Positions 29,112-30,552 of a DNA stretch of 30,552 nt are shown here, piece by piece (positions within the stretch are counted from its first letter, which is position 1; each line of letters opens with the position of its first letter). Where the stretch lies: the NCBI GenBank assembly GCA_046729215.1, contig JBKPGE010000254.1, positions 1 through 30,552 of the forward strand, given 5' to 3'. The DNA comes from JACDAN01 sp046729215. Its GTDB lineage: Bacteria > Actinomycetota > Thermoleophilia > Gaiellales > Gaiellaceae. Made by a program: the position numbers and the translations under genes. Under the pieces are notes generated by a model, which was given only the letters and a program-made list of their open reading frames with translations, was not told the DNA's origin and ran no database searches.

Positions 29112-29683
29112 CCCGTCGCTTCCTCTCGCGGCTGATAGACGAGGATGGCCACGCCGTCGCCGACAGTCTTCGAGTCGACGAGCCGCAGAGGCTTCTTGTC
29201 GCTCGTCTCTCCGAAGACCCGTTGGCCCGTCCCCAGCACGACGGGGAACACCATCAGCCGGAGCTCGTCAACGAGGTCGTTCTCGATCAGCGTCTGCACG
29301 AGCTGCCGGCTGCCGTGGATGTAGATGTCCCCGTCGAGCTCCTCCTTCAGCCTCTTGGCCTCCTCCACGGCGTCGCCGTTCAGCACCGTCGTGTTGTTCC
29401 AGGTGGGGTTCTCCAGAGTGGAGGAGACAACGTACTTCGGCATGGAGTTGAACCTGTCGGCGAACTCGCCTTCGCGGGACGGCCACGCGCCGGCGAAGCC
29501 CTCGTACGTCACACGGCCGAGCAGCAAGGCCTCGGATGCCCGCGCTTCATCGAGCTTGAACCGGTCGCCCTCCTCGCCGCGGTCGAACTCGAAGCTCCAC
29601 CCGGGGTACTTGAAATCCTCGCCTCCCGGAGCCTGCATGACACCGTCCAGCGAGACGAACTCGGTTACGACGATCCTGCCCAT
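29108..29683 (-). CDS. Dihydrofolate reductase family protein (RibD C-terminal-like), 191 aa
   Basis: A 191-residue reductase-fold protein: IVVTEFVSLDGVMQAPGG at the N-terminus, ALLLGRVTYEGFAGAWPS, KYVVSSTLENPTWNNTTVL, DIYIHGSRQLVQTLIENDL and DELRLMVFPVVLGTGQRVF. It belongs to the same broad family as the gene at 6073-6729 but to a different subgroup (VTEFVSLDGV rather than LDISMSLDGY). It is a predicted NADPH-dependent reductase with unknown substrate. The ATG at 29683 has a strong AAGGAGGA site. It is divergent from the ArsR/AHSA1 operon, and the shared intergenic region holds inverted repeats, so the ArsR protein may control this gene too. Confidence 0.87.
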   Translation of the reverse strand: MGRIVVTEFVSLDGVMQAPGGEDFKYPGWSFEFDRGEEGDRFKLDEARASEALLLGRVTYEGFAGAWPSREGEFADRFNSMPKYVVSSTLENPTWNNTTVLNGDAVEEAKRLKEELDGDIYIHGSRQLVQTLIENDLVDELRLMVFPVVLGTGQRVFGETSDKKPLRLVDSKTVGDGVAILVYQPREEATG

Positions 29684-29709
29684 CTGATCCTCCTTCTCAG
29701 TCGGGATAG

Positions 29710-29747
29710 CTCGGTACCATACTCAACGATACAGTTGCTAAACCGAG
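29710..29747. promoter_or_regulatory. Candidate ArsR operator region
   Basis: In an AT-richer stretch between the divergent starts, CTCGGT (29710-29715) mirrors ACCGAG (29742-29747), and CAAC-GATACA-GTTG (29724-29737) is a second inverted repeat inside it. Their centres differ by 2 bp. Either could be the binding site of the ArsR protein encoded at 29762. Individual promoter hexamers are not clear. Confidence 0.4.
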
Positions 29748-29761
29748 TGGATGAATACTAG

Positions 29762-30076
29762 GTGGCGGTCGACCACCTGGACAGCACATTCGCGGCGCTT
29801 GCCGATCCGACACGGCGCGCAATCCTGAAGCGGCTCGCGCAGGGTGAGGCCTCCGTGAACGAGCTGGCCAAGCCCTTCTCGATCAGCGTTCAGGCCGTCT
29901 CCAAGCATCTGAAGGTGCTCGAGCGGGCCGGCCTCGTCACGCGCGGACGGTCGGCGCAACTTCGACCCGCGCGTCTTGCAGGCGCGCCGTTCAAAGAAGC
30001 CGTTGACTATCTGGAGACGTATCGTCAGTTCTGGCAGGGAAGCTTCGACGAGCTCGAGAAGCGGCTCCATGGCTGA
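29762..30076 (+). CDS. ArsR-family transcriptional regulator
   Basis: A 104-residue winged-helix protein: STFAALADPTRRAILKRLAQ, SVNELAKPFSISVQAVSKHL, LKVLERAGLVTRGR. No cysteine or histidine metal-site motif is present. It is the type of ArsR protein that pairs with an AHSA1-like gene in many actinobacteria. GTG start at 29762, which would be a leaderless or weak-site start since only GAATACTAG precedes it. It overlaps the AHSA1 gene by 8 nt, so the two are translated together. It probably represses its own operon and perhaps the divergent reductase. Confidence 0.92.
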   Translation: MAVDHLDSTFAALADPTRRAILKRLAQGEASVNELAKPFSISVQAVSKHLKVLERAGLVTRGRSAQLRPARLAGAPFKEAVDYLETYRQFWQGSFDELEKRLHG

Positions 30077-30512
30077 CGGAATCACCATCACCCGGGTTTT
30101 CGACGCACCGCGGGAGCGCGTGTGGGAGGAGTGGACCGAGCCCGAGCGCTTCGCCGACTGGTTCGGCGGCACCGAATCCGAGGTGCCGGCGACATCGGTG
30201 TCGATGGATGTGAGGCCGGGCGGCTCGTGGCGGCTGACGATGTTCGCCGATCCCGGGCGGCGCGAGATCCGCTGGACCGGCGAGTACCGCGAGGTGGTCG
30301 AGCCCGAGCGGCTCGTGTTCACCGTCACCGATCAGCCGGAGGACGACCTCTACGAGCTCGTGACCGTCGTTCTCACCGACCTGGGCGAGAACCGGACGGA
30401 GATGCACTTCCAGCAGCAAGGACGGATGTCCGCCGAGGAGTACGAGCGCGCGGGACAAGGCTGGACCGGGTTCTTCGACCGGATCGACGCGCGGCTGACT
30501 ACTCGAGGCTGA
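30069..30512 (+). CDS. AHSA1/SRPBCC-domain protein
   Basis: A 147-residue START-like protein of the AHSA1 (Aha1 C-terminal) family: ITRVFDAPRERVWEEWTEPE, RFADWFGG, SMDVRPGGSWRLTMFADPG, GEYREVVEPERLVFTVTD and a C-terminal EEYERAGQGWTGFFDRIDA. These form a cavity that binds hydrophobic ligands; the ligand is unknown. The ATG at 30069 overlaps the ArsR gene. The paired ArsR/AHSA1 operon is common in actinobacteria and is thought to respond to small molecules. The stop lies inside the end of a minus-strand gene. Confidence 0.9.
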   Translation: MADGITITRVFDAPRERVWEEWTEPERFADWFGGTESEVPATSVSMDVRPGGSWRLTMFADPGRREIRWTGEYREVVEPERLVFTVTDQPEDDLYELVTVVLTDLGENRTEMHFQQQGRMSAEEYERAGQGWTGFFDRIDARLTTRG

Positions 30513-30552
30513 CCGGGATCCGCCGGTCGCCGGTGTCGAGCACGAACTGCTC
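30499..30552 (-). CDS. C-terminal end of a minus-strand gene cut by the window edge
   Basis: The minus strand is open from the right edge to a TAG stop at 30499-30501, giving 17 residues (VLDTGDRRIPV followed by SLE). The codon pattern is GC-rich in the third position, as in the other genes. It is too short to identify. It would overlap the AHSA1 gene tail-to-tail by 14 bp. Confidence 0.35.
   Translation of the reverse strand, partial: EQFVLDTGDRRIPVSLE

Overview
This is a GC-rich, densely coded stretch of about 30.5 kb with many GTG starts and many 1-8 nt gene overlaps. The gene families (SnoaL-tailed ECF sigma factors, DUF899, DUF2182, AHSA1/ArsR pairs, a DesK/NarL-type two-component pair, HTH_42 winged-helix protein) point to an actinobacterium. 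A deep lineage such as Thermoleophilia is my guess, not something the sequence proves. I see no rRNA, tRNA, CRISPR array, insertion sequence or phage gene. No stretch over 300 bases lacks a gene.

Region 1 (1-8766) holds efflux and redox functions. It starts with the tail of an ABC-2 permease and an MFS transporter. Next come an ECF sigma factor with a SnoaL-like tail, a small cupin-like protein, three overlapping DUF899 thioredoxin-like genes and a DUF2182 membrane protein. A divergent pair follows: a dihydrofolate-reductase-like gene, and a covalent-flavin oxidoreductase in an operon with a fourth DUF899 gene. The sigma gene and the first DUF899 gene carry the same promoter-like element (TGAGTTT-N14-GTCATA), which suggests a small sigma regulon.

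Region 2 (8763-18402) is a myo-inositol uptake and catabolism cluster. It comprises a LacI repressor, iolG, an ABC importer (Tat-exported binding protein, permease, single-domain ATPase), iolD, iolC, iolB and iolE. Two identical 16-bp near-palindromes flank the divergent lacI/iolG promoter. Between the ATPase gene and iolD lies a 166-nt untranslated segment. It folds on paper into a closed multi-helix structure whose outer helix covers the iolD ribosome binding site. This is the best candidate for an undescribed regulatory RNA in the window.

Region 3 (18421-21481) has an ArsR-like regulator overlapping an HTH-only AraC protein, a VOC protein, an HTH_42 (AlkZ-like) protein and a small secreted protein with a leaderless promoter.

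Region 4 (21625-30552) has a 792-residue HerA-like ATPase preceded by a perfect 24-bp palindrome. Next is an NAD-dependent epimerase divergent from an ECF41 sigma factor, with two back-to-back ECF41-type promoters between them. The rest is a NarL/DesK two-component pair behind a small membrane protein, a CapA-like phosphoesterase, a second dihydrofolate-reductase-like protein, an ArsR/AHSA1 operon and the last codons of a minus-strand gene.
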